From: Berberis thunbergii
Taxonomy: Eukaryota > Streptophyta > Magnoliopsida > Ranunculales > Berberidaceae
DNA: 64,000 bases
Reading direction: 5' to 3'
Assembly: GCA_003290165.1 (NCBI GenBank)
Contig: QNQO01009187.1
Span: 1 to 64,000, forward strand
Positions 23,840 to 35,662 of this stretch are shown piece by piece. The notes beneath the pieces were generated by a model. The model had not been told where the DNA came from. It worked only from the letters and a program-made list of their open reading frames with translations, and made no database searches. Each line of letters starts with the position of its first letter. Within the stretch, counting starts at the first letter, position 1. The position numbers were made by a program, and so were the translations under genes.

Positions 23840-24139
23840 ATATGCTCTAATATTTATTACTGATTGAACGAAGTTTTAATTTGATTTGGCACACACTATG
23901 CTAAAGAATATATATTGATTAAAAAAAAGTCAAAACAAGAAAAATAGAGCAAGAAGGGCAGGAAAGTAAAAGGTAACAAAGCCCTATGCTCATTTCCCAC
24001 TATATATTCTCTCTTCCTTCCAACTCCGCATCACACAAACATTCTTCGTATTTTTTTTCCTCGTGTCTAATCTTCTTCTTCTCGTCGACAACTCCTCTCC
24101 ATCAGTTCAAAGAAAGGGCTTCGCAGTCGAAGAGTGGTG

Positions 24140-24259
24140 ATGGGTGAGAAGCAAATGGGGGGATTCACAGTTATTGTCTCGGCGGGAGGACGAATGGGAA
24201 AAATCGGCATTGGGGTTGCAGATGTTTCAGATGAATATGGTTGCAATCTGCGCCCATTG
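24140..24259 (+). CDS. First-exon fragment, unknown protein
   Basis: A 40-codon open exon starts MGEKQMGGFTVIVSAGGRMG and ends CNLRPL at a gtatga donor. A Gly-rich GGRMGKIGIG stretch is visible. A decayed version is at 13727 in block A. No downstream exons can be joined with confidence, and I do not recognise the family. Probably a pseudogene fragment. Confidence 0.3.
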
Positions 24260-26969
24260 GTATGATAAATTTTCGAATTTTAATTACCCATTGGTTGCTT
24301 TTGATTTCAAATTTCATTTCAAATTTTTAGTCAGAGGAAGTTTCAATGAAATCTGACAATGTTAGTGTTTGATTCTGTAATTTCTTATATGGGTCTTTTT
24401 TCCACCAGTTAAAGATCTGATTTTTATTCACCCATTTTTTTATTTTGTTTTCAGAACTCATTAGTTTGTTGTGGCTTGATTTCTATAATATCTTGTTTCG
24501 GTCTTTTCCATATCCATGCAATTTGTGGTTTTTATAGGTGAATCCTCATTTTGCCCATCGATTATCATAAACTATGCCCTTCAACATCCATGACTGAGTA
24601 AAACATGATCATTAAGAAAGTATGCTAATTGTTGATTGTTGTTTTTAATCTGCTAGACACCTTTACCAGTCATGCATTGTTCATAATCCAATGCATCCAA
24701 ACTTACTCCATACCCCTTAAGATTAGATGGGGATCAACTTGTCAGGCTTATGATCCGTTATGATCTAATCCCAGTTAGCCTCACTGTTTGTCTGATTAAA
24801 AATTTTCATACTCTTCTGTTGCCTCTCCCTCGGTTTATAGAAAATGAAAAAAGAACTAAAAGGATTTTACCAGCGTTTAGATACTCTAACTAGCATTGTC
24901 TTAAAAAAATAAATTATACAGAGCCTCTGTTAATAAATTACAGATCTGTCAATGCTTCTTCACTTTCTTATTATGTAGTAGTGTAGTGCTGTAATTTCTG
25001 GCAATAAACAGTTGGAAGTTCTGAAAAACTGGAGAAAGGCCTTGTCTCGTGTTTTATCGAATATTATGTGTTGTATATAATTGAGGATTAATCACTGAAT
25101 TGAACTGGATCAATAGATTTTAACAATTAATTAGTTGGGCTTAATGGAGCAGGAATAATCACCGCTAAATCGGTCAATATTTATAACTCCCAATTTTTTT
25201 TCCTCTACTCCTATCAACCCTAATCATACATTCCTTTTGTTGTTACTAATAATATTGCCTTGATACGATTGATGAGTATTAAGTTACGAGTAATCAATTC
25301 ATATAATATGTTTATATATTTAGTTCACTGAAAAATACAAATAATCTTCATCGTATTTTTGTAATACACATTGCTTCTAAGGGTAGAAAAGAATCAATAA
25401 TTTTTAAAAGTTTGGACGATTAATCTCATCTTGCTCTTGTACTGATTAGGATCCGATTAATGATTTAACTGCATAGGTCGTATTTCGAGAATCGTTTGAC
25501 AAAAATCAAGAAGTTGCATTGAATGTTATAATTCGGTGAATAAATTGAATTTAAATCGTTACATATATATAGTCATGGAAGAATATACCTCAAATATATC
25601 ATCGTCATTATTATTGTTGCTTTGAAATTTTTTCCCTGTAGAGCGATTTATCAAACTATTATACCTAATGTAATGATTTGCAGCTATCATTAACTTATAA
25701 TCTGTATAGTATTAATATTTTCCGCTGACCTCATTTCCACTCCCTCTATTATTCTAAATATTGATTTACAACTAATTTTAGCCTTAACGAAAACTTTGAT
25801 GTGGTGTACTGCCTCCTGAGGACACCAAATCAAAATAGGGAAGAAGGCCCAATTAGAGATCTTGAAGTTGTGACCTACAAATGGATCAATGGGGTCTGAG
25901 TGACTCTTAGAAGTGATCAACAACCTCACATAATAATGGATTTACATCTATAATCCTCAAAGGTTTACTTGTAATAGACATCGTATTCATTGATTTATTA
26001 CTATAAACTTAATCAACATTACCCTGTATTGTTCATATCTTTAGGTATGCAACATATTAGACTAAGAAATAAGTGAAATGATAATTGTATCCACTTCCCA
26101 ATAAATGTTCGTCTTTGCATGCATAAAATCCTTATCATGGAGTAAGCATTTTTTCATGTTGTGTTTCTTCATTTTTGGTTCACAGGGAACGAGTTGGCGT
26201 CCCAAATGTGCTGCACACTGCGATGAGGTCATTGGTTCAATCCCAGCTGTTTCTTTTCCTGGTAAGATATATTATCGTCATGTACTTTATGTTGAACATT
26301 AATTTAACATTGATCCTAGTCAAAATAAATTATGCTACGCAACATTGGGATTCATGCATTTCACACAATTATCATGTTTTAAAGAACAAGGAGACATTGT
26401 TGGTTATTGATGACAAATATGAAGACTGCTGCCACTAATAGTACTTTGGGATGGTCATTAGGGTTAGTGTTTGAGAGGGAGTATATTTGCATTTAATGTT
26501 TTAGAGGGAGTGTATCTGCATTGGGGGGAGAAGTTTGTTCAAAGTTTAAGCAAGTTAGGGTTGTAGCCAGGGTTATTCAAAGCTATTTATTGGATTTCTA
26601 CTTAACTTTTCTAGGAGGCTTGCAATTTTCTGTTTCGTGTAATCTTAAATAAGACTTACCAAAAATATGTATGAATTGATTGAATGGAAGTAATCCATGA
26701 AATAAATCATAATGCCTTTATGAGATGAACAAGCTCCGCTTTTTCGATTAGATCAAGGAAAGTAATACAAAATGGAAGTGGAAAAGTAGATCGATTTTGG
26801 GGGAAAAGGTAATATTATTCCTATATTAGCAGAGAGAATAGGAGAGAGAGGAAGGTTTGTGAAACGTGTGAGCGTGTGTTTATGGTGCTAACGTGGTCAC
26901 CACATCAGGCAGGTTATGAAAATGCACGATACAAGGAGAGATGTATAGCACTATTTTATTTCTTTACCC

Positions 26970-28045
26970 AACATTGATATTCTTATAAATGCAACATCTG
27001 GTCATCCCATGTTTTCCTCCTTGGATGGGTATAGTGGATACAATCAAATCAAGATGGCACAACAAGATAGACAAACTTTTTGAACCCCGTTTGGAAACTT
27101 CTATTATACAGTCATGCCCCCTTTGGACTAAAAATGCAAGAGCAACATACCAGCGAGCCATGACAACCAGCATGATATGATGTACACGGAATTGGATGAT
27201 CATGTTTATGATGTGGTGGTAAAATCCAAGACAAAGGTAGAACATATAACGTTCTTTGTAGGGTATTACAAAGATGTAGACAATACATAGATGGCGCTAT
27301 AAGATAGACATAAAACTTTTTGAACCCCACTTCGAAACTTCTATTATACAGTCATGTTCTTTGGACTAAAAAATGCGGGAGCAACATACCAGTGAGCCAT
27401 GAAAACCAGCATGATATAATGTACACGGAATTGGACGATTATGTGGATGATGTGATGGTAAAATCCAAGACAAAGGTAGAACATATAATGTTTTACAGAG
27501 ACATATTCAATACTAATTGTGCATGAACCCCTTAAGATGTGCATTTCGAGTGCCCACCTAGAAATTCTTGGGGTTCGTAGGGCATCAAAGAGGAATCAAC
27601 GTTGATGAAGCAAAAGACAACTATAACGAGCATGTCAATGTGAAGAACCCTTAGAACTTTCCTTAGTGAGGTTTCTTATATTCGATGTTTCATACCCAGC
27701 CTTGCTAAAACAGAATGTACCTTACAGATGGGGGGAAACCCTCAACATGAAGCCTTTCAAATGATCAAATCTATTGACAAAACCACCGACCATAATGTCT
27801 CTGACTCCAACTAAGCATTTCTAGTTGTACGTGGTTGCAACTGATGAAGCCATTGGAGCTTTACTTTCCCAAATGATGACATGGTGATGAAAAACCAATC
27901 TGCCACTTTAGTAGAGCCTTGCCAAGTGCTTTCGTAGGGGGTGAGGGTTCAACCATCACTACTCAGCTTGGGGTAGACGACTTTTCAACACATCATCCTC
28001 TTTTTTCTCATAAGGATCTCTAGTGTGAAAGTTCCCTAATGGGGC
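26970..28045 (+). pseudogene. Ty3/gypsy pol remnant, block B
   Basis: Same remnant as at 7486 but extending further left. The first part reads LINATSGHPMFS, then LDGYSGYNQIKMAQQDRQ (26985-27075), classic gypsy RT, followed by the tandemly duplicated YTVMPFGLKNA..TYQRAM segment (about 27080-27310 and 27318-27520) with YVDDVMVKSKTK. It ends in an RNase H-like stretch (about 27770-27950). Frame is broken many times and there are no LTRs. Confidence 0.8.
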
Positions 28046-28913
28046 TAGGGGTGGTCATGGTCCGGTTCAGTTCAGTTCAGTATGACCCCTATATCGGTAC
28101 CATTTCGAACAATAAAATTTCAGTATGGTTCTGTTCGATTTTATGAATTTTTTTAGTTGATACCAAATCGTATGTATCGTACCGATGATCGGTATGGGAC
28201 TATACCAATTTTTGTCTGTCCCAATTCATGTTCTCTCTTTGTGTCATTTTTGTCAAATCTTTCCCAACTGAAAGGAGTCATTAAAAACAAATCTCAAGAG
28301 AAGATCAAGAACAAAAACCAAACGAATGACCAAAGGATGTCCCTGTTTACTAATCTCTTTATACAATAATCATTTAAAAAATTATTAATCAATTTATCAA
28401 TAGTTTGATCTTGTTGTTCCTACAAGAAAAGATCACAAGGAACCCACAAATGATCATGTGGGCAAGGCACCTTGGCATCAAGATAACCAACTTGAAAATC
28501 CTTCTGTTTCTATACCCGAATCCACTATTCGATCCTTACCTTGTAATTCCCCTATTTCCACTAACCCAAATCCATCACCATTGCACCTTTGTTGTAGTAA
28601 TATAGGTTCCAGACCCAAACCACTTACCTTGGAGAAGTTGGCAGAAGCTTCCAATCACACGAAACCCAGCAAAGGGAGCCCCTTACCCTCACAAAACCCT
28701 AGGTGTGACAAAAACAATAGATCCAATGGTTGAACCAACGCGAGATCTGACAACAGAGTTTGGCGAAGGTATTAGAACTGGACAAATGGAATCGATATGA
28801 TTTGATACTGTACCAAAAAACTCAAAACAAATTTGGTTCGGTTTGGGTCTGGTTTAGAATGGCAAAATTCTGATTCGGTTTTGGTTTTTTGGAAAAACTG
28901 CTCACTCATAAAT
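28046..28913. mobile_element. Degenerate hAT-like element, block B copy
   Basis: Counterpart of 8486-9358, with the same taggggtggtcatgg left edge and ctgctcactcataa right edge. An ORF across 28405-28733 reflects only the accidental openness of this copy. Confidence 0.4.
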
Positions 28914-30284
28914 AGATTTGTTCCCAGTTTGGATAGTCAGTTGTAACGCGCAATTCTTGTACCAATAATATTGTCACCATTTTGGTATCATAGGTTAAGA
29001 AATTGATCCCCTCCGGGACAAGTTTGTTAAAAAATTGGTTCGAGCTAAAAAATATATTTCAAATTCCATTAATTCTTAAGCCAAAATTTTCCGGTTTGAC
29101 TCAAGTTGGCTCACCCTAGCTGTTGCCTTACATGTTAAGTAAAGTCTTACAAATCGTGTGAGTCTTTTAGTCCTTTAAACTAGTTATAAGTACTAAATGA
29201 GCAGTTAAAACTCCCCTACCTTATTGACCAACTTTCAAGGTCAATATCATGAAATTTATAATTTTACTAATATTTACAAATATACTTTGGTGAAAGTCTC
29301 AAAAGTAACTCTTTGAATAACTTACTTTACTTTAAAGCCTTGAAGGAAATTACCCCTTATTTATACCCGAATAGGGGTTGTCTCACTCCCTGGTCTTAAG
29401 TTTCATAAAAATCTGCACTCTCGTTGCAAGCCTACTCCTTTGTTTTAACATTGTATTTTGTTCTTACAATTGACTCAGAGAGGTATCAAATCTCAACAAG
29501 ATATTAGCTATGTCCCGCATTGCATACATGATTCTAGGGTTTTGACATTAGTCAAGGAGATATGTATTGACTATTGGCTGTGATATATAGGCATTTATAT
29601 CTCACTTTATAGTATCTATTTAGTAAAATGTATATTGATGCACTGATTGAGAACGTGATTTCAATTTATAATTTATAATTTGCTTCTAATTGTTGAAATT
29701 GTGAGTTGCTCGTCGTACATTGTTTTCAAAGTTCTAATGGTTTTGTAAATTAGGCTTATATTCCCCTTTTTTTGTCTTTAGATAATATGCAATGTCTTTC
29801 AAAGTCCAACATTTATACTAACCTGTACCTGAACGATATTTCTTGGGATTACTGATAATATTGTTCTATTTATGCCAATACTTTTGAGAATTGGAGTTGA
29901 AGGGAGACAAAATATAAAGACGATAGCGTTAGGGGAAAGTTTAAGTTTTCTATTTATTGTTGAATGTTGTACTTTTGACGGTATCAATAACCACACCCTC
30001 AATTTATAGTGACTCATGATATGATCTGCATTTATTTTGTTCATAACTAATCTATTGATGTTACAAATATTTGAAAAATAAGAGTTAAAACTTAAAATTT
30101 TAAATACAAGTTAAAATATACAAACTATTGATTCAAAATGTAATATAGATTTGTGGATGTCGATTAGCATTTTTTGTTACATTGAATAGTTTTCTAATTA
30201 TTTTTTGTTATATATATTTTTTCTTAACATCGAAAAAATAAAGTTTACTGTTGTTGTGTGTGATGCAGTTTTATTTCATCATCA

Positions 30285-30877
30285 ATGTCTAACGAAGCTC
30301 AAAACTATAAATTCCTTGCTGAAGAGAATTTCAGAGCTAATAAATTTCAAAACGCAATAGAATGCGCAGAGATGGCAAACTTTGTCAACCCCAACCTTCA
30401 TGAAATTGATAATAACATAAGGCTACAAAGTTCGCAAGGCAGCTCAAAAGAAAAGATGGAATGGGGAACCAGACTGGTACAAAGTTTTGGGCATCAATGA
30501 TCGCTCCCCTGACTTCCATACTGTCAAGTTTCGTTTCAAACAAACTAATCCATCCTGATAAAAACCATTCAGTAGCAGCAAATGGTGCACCTGTATTGGT
30601 CAACCAGGCATGGGAAGCTTTAAAAGGTAATGTCGATTCAATTTCTAGTTCTTGGGCAAAAGGTTTCAAGTACTATTCAGGTAAAGGTCAGACTTCCTCA
30701 AATACCAACTCTGGTACAAGTTCACCTGCAGATCTGAATAAAATAGACCAAGATTCTAAGAGCGGATATAGTTGTCCAAAGTGTCAGGAATTTAAAGGAT
30801 TCTCGAAGCCACTCCACTCCTTGTTAAGATCACATGTTCGCATTGTGGTTTCACTTACAAGAATTCAAGTGTCTTGA
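30285..30877 (+). pseudogene. J-domain gene copy B, frameshifted
   Basis: It starts MSNEAQNYKFLAEENFRANK like copy A. A 2-base loss near 30417-30423 shifts the frame inside the helical N-terminal region. A 9-base loss removes residues just before the HPD, and an extra base in cgtttcaaacaaac changes the frame again. HPDKNHSVAANGAPVL, the NQAWEALKGN end of the J domain and CPKCQEFKGFSKPL are still readable. A 6-base insertion precedes the last CxxC, which is out of frame. No full-length product is possible. Confidence 0.8.
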
Positions 30878-32319
30878 TGTGATGATTGTCTATGATGATG
30901 TTGTATTTTCATAACGTTGATTGTAATGGTAGTAATAGTTGTGGCTACTGCCAATAATAAAGAGTTAGACAACACCTTATGCAAGATATTAGTAAATTAT
31001 TTTCATAGATTGGTTTTTTAGGCTTATCCCTATTTTATTCCTAGGTCAGATTCCCTTGAATCAATCAACCTATATTGTATTTCTATTAGCATTCAAAAAT
31101 GTTTGTCTAAAGAAAATTTGTGTTGGCGTGATTGTAAATAAAATAGTTTTGGTGGTGTTCAATTTCTTTATACGAAAAATGACTTTTAAGGCTTATTTCA
31201 TTACAAAATATATTATTTAGATATCGTAATTGATGTAATGGCTAATTTGTTCTTACTTTTATGAGTAAATCTTTTATTAACCTCTAGTAACTCATAAAGT
31301 TATAGAACATCTGTACCTTTTTTAAACAAATAAAAAACCTAATTTTATAACCAACAAAGATTATTTTATTATATTTCTAATCTTTATTTTTATTTTTATT
31401 TTACCCTTAACAAGTTTTCATTAACTGACAAGTTAATCAAATTATTATACTATGGTTTGGTAAACTTTTCATAATGTAATTAATGATGATTAAAATTTTG
31501 ATTTTAATTATTTAATAAAATCAATTTGATTAGAAAAGTTTACAGGTACTCGTGCATTACCTTTATTAATGATGATTAAAATTTTGGTTTTATTTATCAT
31601 GGCTTCTTATTCCACAATGTAATTATTAAAATCAATTTTTTCACTATCAAAGTTTGATTTCCTACTATTCAATGCATGGCTAGTTGTAAATTAATATATT
31701 TTATTCTCGGTTGCCATATAGTTACAAGCTATCTACCAAAGAGCTTGATCATAGCCTCAGAGGTAAAATGTGAACTAATATTGAATAAGATAATTTCATG
31801 TAAACTAAATAATGAAATAGAATTGAAGCAACCATTAATTGAAACAAGAAAAATGCCCTTCAAACGCAGATATACTTTCACAACCAATCAAATCAAACAT
31901 ATTTAGAGTGATAAAACATTCCAAAAAAAATGCTAACTTGAAAATATTAATGTAGCCATTTGTAGCTAACAAATGTTATAAAATAATTGCTCAAACTGCA
32001 ATTAAATAACAAGATAATATAAAAAATTAGCAAAAAAATAATACTGATTAATGGGGTGGGAGGGGTTAATGGTTAAAAAAAAAGAAAAATAACAAAAAAA
32101 AAATTGAATCATTAATTAGAAAAAACTCAATGTTGGTGACAAAAATATAAAATTAGAGTTTCTATTTGTCTAGGCAAAGTAAATATGTCCTATAAGTTTA
32201 TGAGTTAACGTAGGACAATGAAATAGTCCTTATTGGTTATAAAAATATAAAAGTAGACACAAATTAATCATTACATCAATTACTGTATCTAAATTGTCTA
32301 TGTAATGAATTGCTTGTTC

Positions 32320-32755
32320 ACAAGTGGCGTAAAACCTCCAACCAAAAATTATTTGAAATTAATATCCAAAATAATAACTATAGAATTCAATGAAAATATA
32401 TGCAACTAGCCAACTCGTACAAAATTTAAGCCTCATATAAACATTTTTTGATGAAATTGTATTAGGATCTTATTATGTTTGTAAATTTTCAATTTTTCTT
32501 TTAGCTTCAATTAGATATTTATCATAATTATTTTGTGGTTTTAGTTATATATTCTAGTTATTACGCTCGTTTGCCCCTTGATAAGGTTATTGATATTGTG
32601 ACCTTATTTTGGCTTCAAGTTGGATTACAATTAATTTAATTTGGTATATGCAATGTATTTTATAGTTGTATTTTTCTTATTTTACTAAATCGAGTAGAAA
32701 TTTTTTTTTTGCTTGCCATTTCGCCCCCTTGACTAAAATCCTAGGTCCACCACTG
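32320..32755. mobile_element. Possible hAT-like element at the end of block B
   Basis: The right edge, read on the complement, is cagtggtggacctaggattt followed by agtcaagggggcg, similar to the start of the 23031 element. The left edge near caagtggcgtaaaacctcc is uncertain and no duplication was found. It sits exactly where homology to block A ends. Confidence 0.3.
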
Positions 32756-32769
32756 CTAGTTAACACCAT

Positions 32770-34092
32770 AACCACCTCCGGACAATACGCAGCAGCCGGC
32801 CCGCCCACAGCACCTGCAACAGTCTAAAGTTCTCCTGCTTCAGTGGAGTTTCCCGCCACTCTCTGGGTTCTCTCTCCTCAATCGAAACTTCTCTTGGTCT
32901 CTCTTCATATATCGGCCGCCACCCAACGTCGATTAGCTCCGGACGCACACCACCACTTGTTACAGGAGCAGAAACAGGGGCAGTGCTTCCATCTCTTTTT
33001 TTTTTTTTTTTTTGTTCTCATCACATCTCTCTCTCTGTTCTTCCATCTCTCTCTCTTTCTACTTGCAGGTACCAGAGCCGTTTGGAGGATGAAGGAGCTC
33101 GCGAGAAGAAGAAACGAGGCAACGCGAGCGGCGCTGCTCACTGGAGACGAAGGTGCAGGATTTTGGGCAGGAAACAACTTATTTTCGAATCAGTTGGTTA
33201 TTGGCACCCCGAGCTTCTCTCTGAGCAGCCACAGAGCGTTTGTAATCTTTTCTCGGGATTCGTGTCATAAATCAAGTTGACGCTACTAGCACCCAGTGGA
33301 CCTTGCTGAGAGCACCTCGGCTGAGAAAGATCAGAACTATTTGCACCCACTGGGATCTGCTGAGCCACACTGGACCTGCTCCTGTTTGCAACCTGCTGAT
33401 CTACTGAGTACCACTGCACCGAGGCGGCGACAAACCAAAAGGGTTGCATAATTTATTTTACTGACTTACATGCTTAATTGTTAATTACAATTTTATTTCA
33501 GAAATTTGATAAATTGCTTTCACCTTTCATGTTCGATTAAAACTTGATATGTTTGGTAGTTAGATTCACATTTTATCAATATTCAAAGCATGTGCTAAAA
33601 ATTATTAAGCTTAGACTTTAATTAAGTGTGCCTTAAAAAGACACTTAATGCTTGGTAAGAGTTTATTTGCTTGAGATAATGTTTGACAGAAACTTGATAT
33701 AATTGGAATTGGAATTGGATTTTAATGATCACATCTTCGGTGTAAGCAAGGGATCCTCATCCCTAAAGCTTCTCGTTTATAATTTCAGTAATTTAGATTT
33801 AAATATATTTGCTAACTCATCGGTAAGTCCAAACCCCACAAAATCCATCTCATCAATCTTTTCCTTTTATTTTATTTTTCTTATTTTTAATTTATTTTTA
33901 GTTTAGTTTTAAAAACATTGTAACCCCATTTTCTGTAAATTAGTTTAGATAAAGTCTAAAATTCAATTGCATCCACTTTCCTTGTGGGATCGACCCGTAC
34001 TTGTCATTGTCTACCAGTTAGACACCGTGCACTTGCGGTTATTACAAGTGGGTCAAATTGGCCTATTTATTTAGGCCGGTTAAGCCCGCAAC
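32770..34092 (-). repeat. Dispersed repeat, inverted copy of 16410-18150
   Basis: Read on the minus strand it repeats the order of 16410-18150: TGTTGCGGGCTTAACCGGCC, gtgcacggtgtctaactgg, an AT-rich middle, the gtggtactcagcagatc motif repeated here several times (33300-33420), then the agagagag and ccggaggtgg parts. It is shorter at its distal end. ORFs at 32843-33280 fall in this repeat and are not taken as genes. Confidence 0.6.
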
Positions 34093-34755
34093 ATATACAA
34101 GCAAGTTTGTATACAAAAACACATTTTTCATTTCTTTTTTTGTTCTGTATTATAAAGTTGTGGAAAAGAGCATAAAAATCAACTAAGACTCAAAACTCTT
34201 TTATGGTGACAGTTTGTCAACCATAAATAAATCAACCCCAATATTAACCCATTCTTTTGGGAAAACTAGCATTTTTCATAAACAAATTTTTTTTTAACAA
34301 CACGGCGATCAAGTCCATTCAATATAGGAAATTCATATTCCTTAACAAATCTATTCACATGACAATAAAATTCGAGTCATAAGCGAATAATACAAATACA
34401 CATACGCAATAACCATACAAATACCCAATACATCTCAAATAATGAATATTTCTCATATAAATTTCAAATCATTTTAATCAAACAAAACTCAAAATACATT
34501 ATAATCAAACTAAATCCAGGTTGGGTTTCATTATTTAGGTACAACTATCCAGCCCAGCCCAAGCTTTTAAATAGTAGGTTAGGGAGCAAATATGTAAATA
34601 TATTGATTTGTAAACAAAATTGGGCCTAGCCCAAAAGCTCACAAAATTGATTGGATAAGAAAAACTGTCAGGCCCGAATGTTTGAGATCCAAGAGTTTTG
34701 GTCACAAATTTATTGTACCTTGTTATTTTGACTAAACATAACCCCTAGTTAATAC

Positions 34756-35654
34756 TAGGGGTGGGCACGGGATGGGATGGGACGAAATATACCCATCCCG
34801 TTCATACGGGATCGGAACGGGACGAGACGGGATCAGCGTGCTGCCTGTGACTGCTGCGAAGATTATCATCATATAAGAGCGTGAAAAATAACTTTCTTAT
34901 AATTAGATATAGATGTGGCATGCAAATATAATAGTAACCACTAAATTCCCTGACAATGAAGTCGAGTGGGCTAACTTTTAGAAAATGACATGATAAATGG
35001 GACCCACTAAGAGTATTGTGTCACTGTGATGGCCTCCCAACTGATTTTACAATTTCATTACTGTGGGAAACAAAATTCATGGTTCCTTGACAAAATGACA
35101 TTTCATCTTTTGATAGGGAAGAAATATAGACCTATTGGTGATGCTCTAACATATTCATAATGGTTTACCATCAATACATATATGGTAATTAAATAATTAT
35201 TTTTACAGCCCGGGGAATCTCAAATTCTTGGCTCTGCCCCTGAATGTTCCCTTCTGAATATGTATTACTCAGTTAATTATTATTTTTCATCTTCACCTGG
35301 GTATTATTAATATTTGGAAGTTAAATAATTTGAGCCACTTTTATTGGCAATCCAAGCAACAGTCTGATATCTTTTTCTTGCTTAATGAATATTTATTTTT
35401 TGAAGTAACATTTCTGTTACCACTGCAAACACCATGAATTTCTGTCAGTCATCTTTAAGTTTATATGAATAAAAATATTAATAATAAATATATAAAAAAA
35501 TTAGCTCGGGATGGGATGGGATTGAAAATCTTCATCCCATCCCATCCCATTCTAGATCGGGACAAGACGGGATCGGGATGAAATTATTCAATCCCATTAA
35601 AACCCGAAAAAATTGGGATGAGATCGGGATCGCGGGATGGGATGCCCACCCCTA
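34756..35654. mobile_element. Complete non-autonomous hAT element
   Basis: 899 bp. It starts taggggtgggca and ends tgcccaccccta, a perfect 12-bp terminal inverted repeat. The subterminal regions carry many gggatgggatggg / cccatcccatccc units. Perfect 8-bp target duplications gttaatac lie at 34748-34755 and 35655-35662. No transposase is encoded. Confidence 0.92.
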
Positions 35655-35662
35655 GTTAATAC

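Larger units (their letters stand above)
22905..26300 (+). other. Block C downstream region with unidentified gene fragment
   Basis: A leader-like segment with a TATA-like tatatattctctc (about 24002) precedes the exon at 24140-24259. A further piece near 26186-26260 starts after a cacag acceptor and ends at ctg/gtaaga. Together they may be the remains of one gene with a long intron. Parts of the region recur, decayed, at 13321-15010. No known family recognised. Confidence 0.35.
27080..32301. repeat. Segmental duplication block B (pairs with 7486-12777)
   Basis: Order and orientation match block A throughout. The right edge is sharp: A continues tttgtgaaaaaat and B continues tgtaatgaattg after the shared aaattgtcta. 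An extra segment near 30060-30180 of B is absent from A but resembles 21350-21440 in C. The three blocks therefore share ancestry, and A lost this part. Confidence 0.85.

Noticed and set aside
26191..26260. tRNA gene suggested by ggttcaatccc
   Set aside because: No cloverleaf can be formed and no A box was found; at most a SINE remnant.
32843..33449. ORFs of 83-145 residues
   Set aside because: Inverted copy of the same dispersed repeat, with a T run and agagag tract; not conserved with the other copy.
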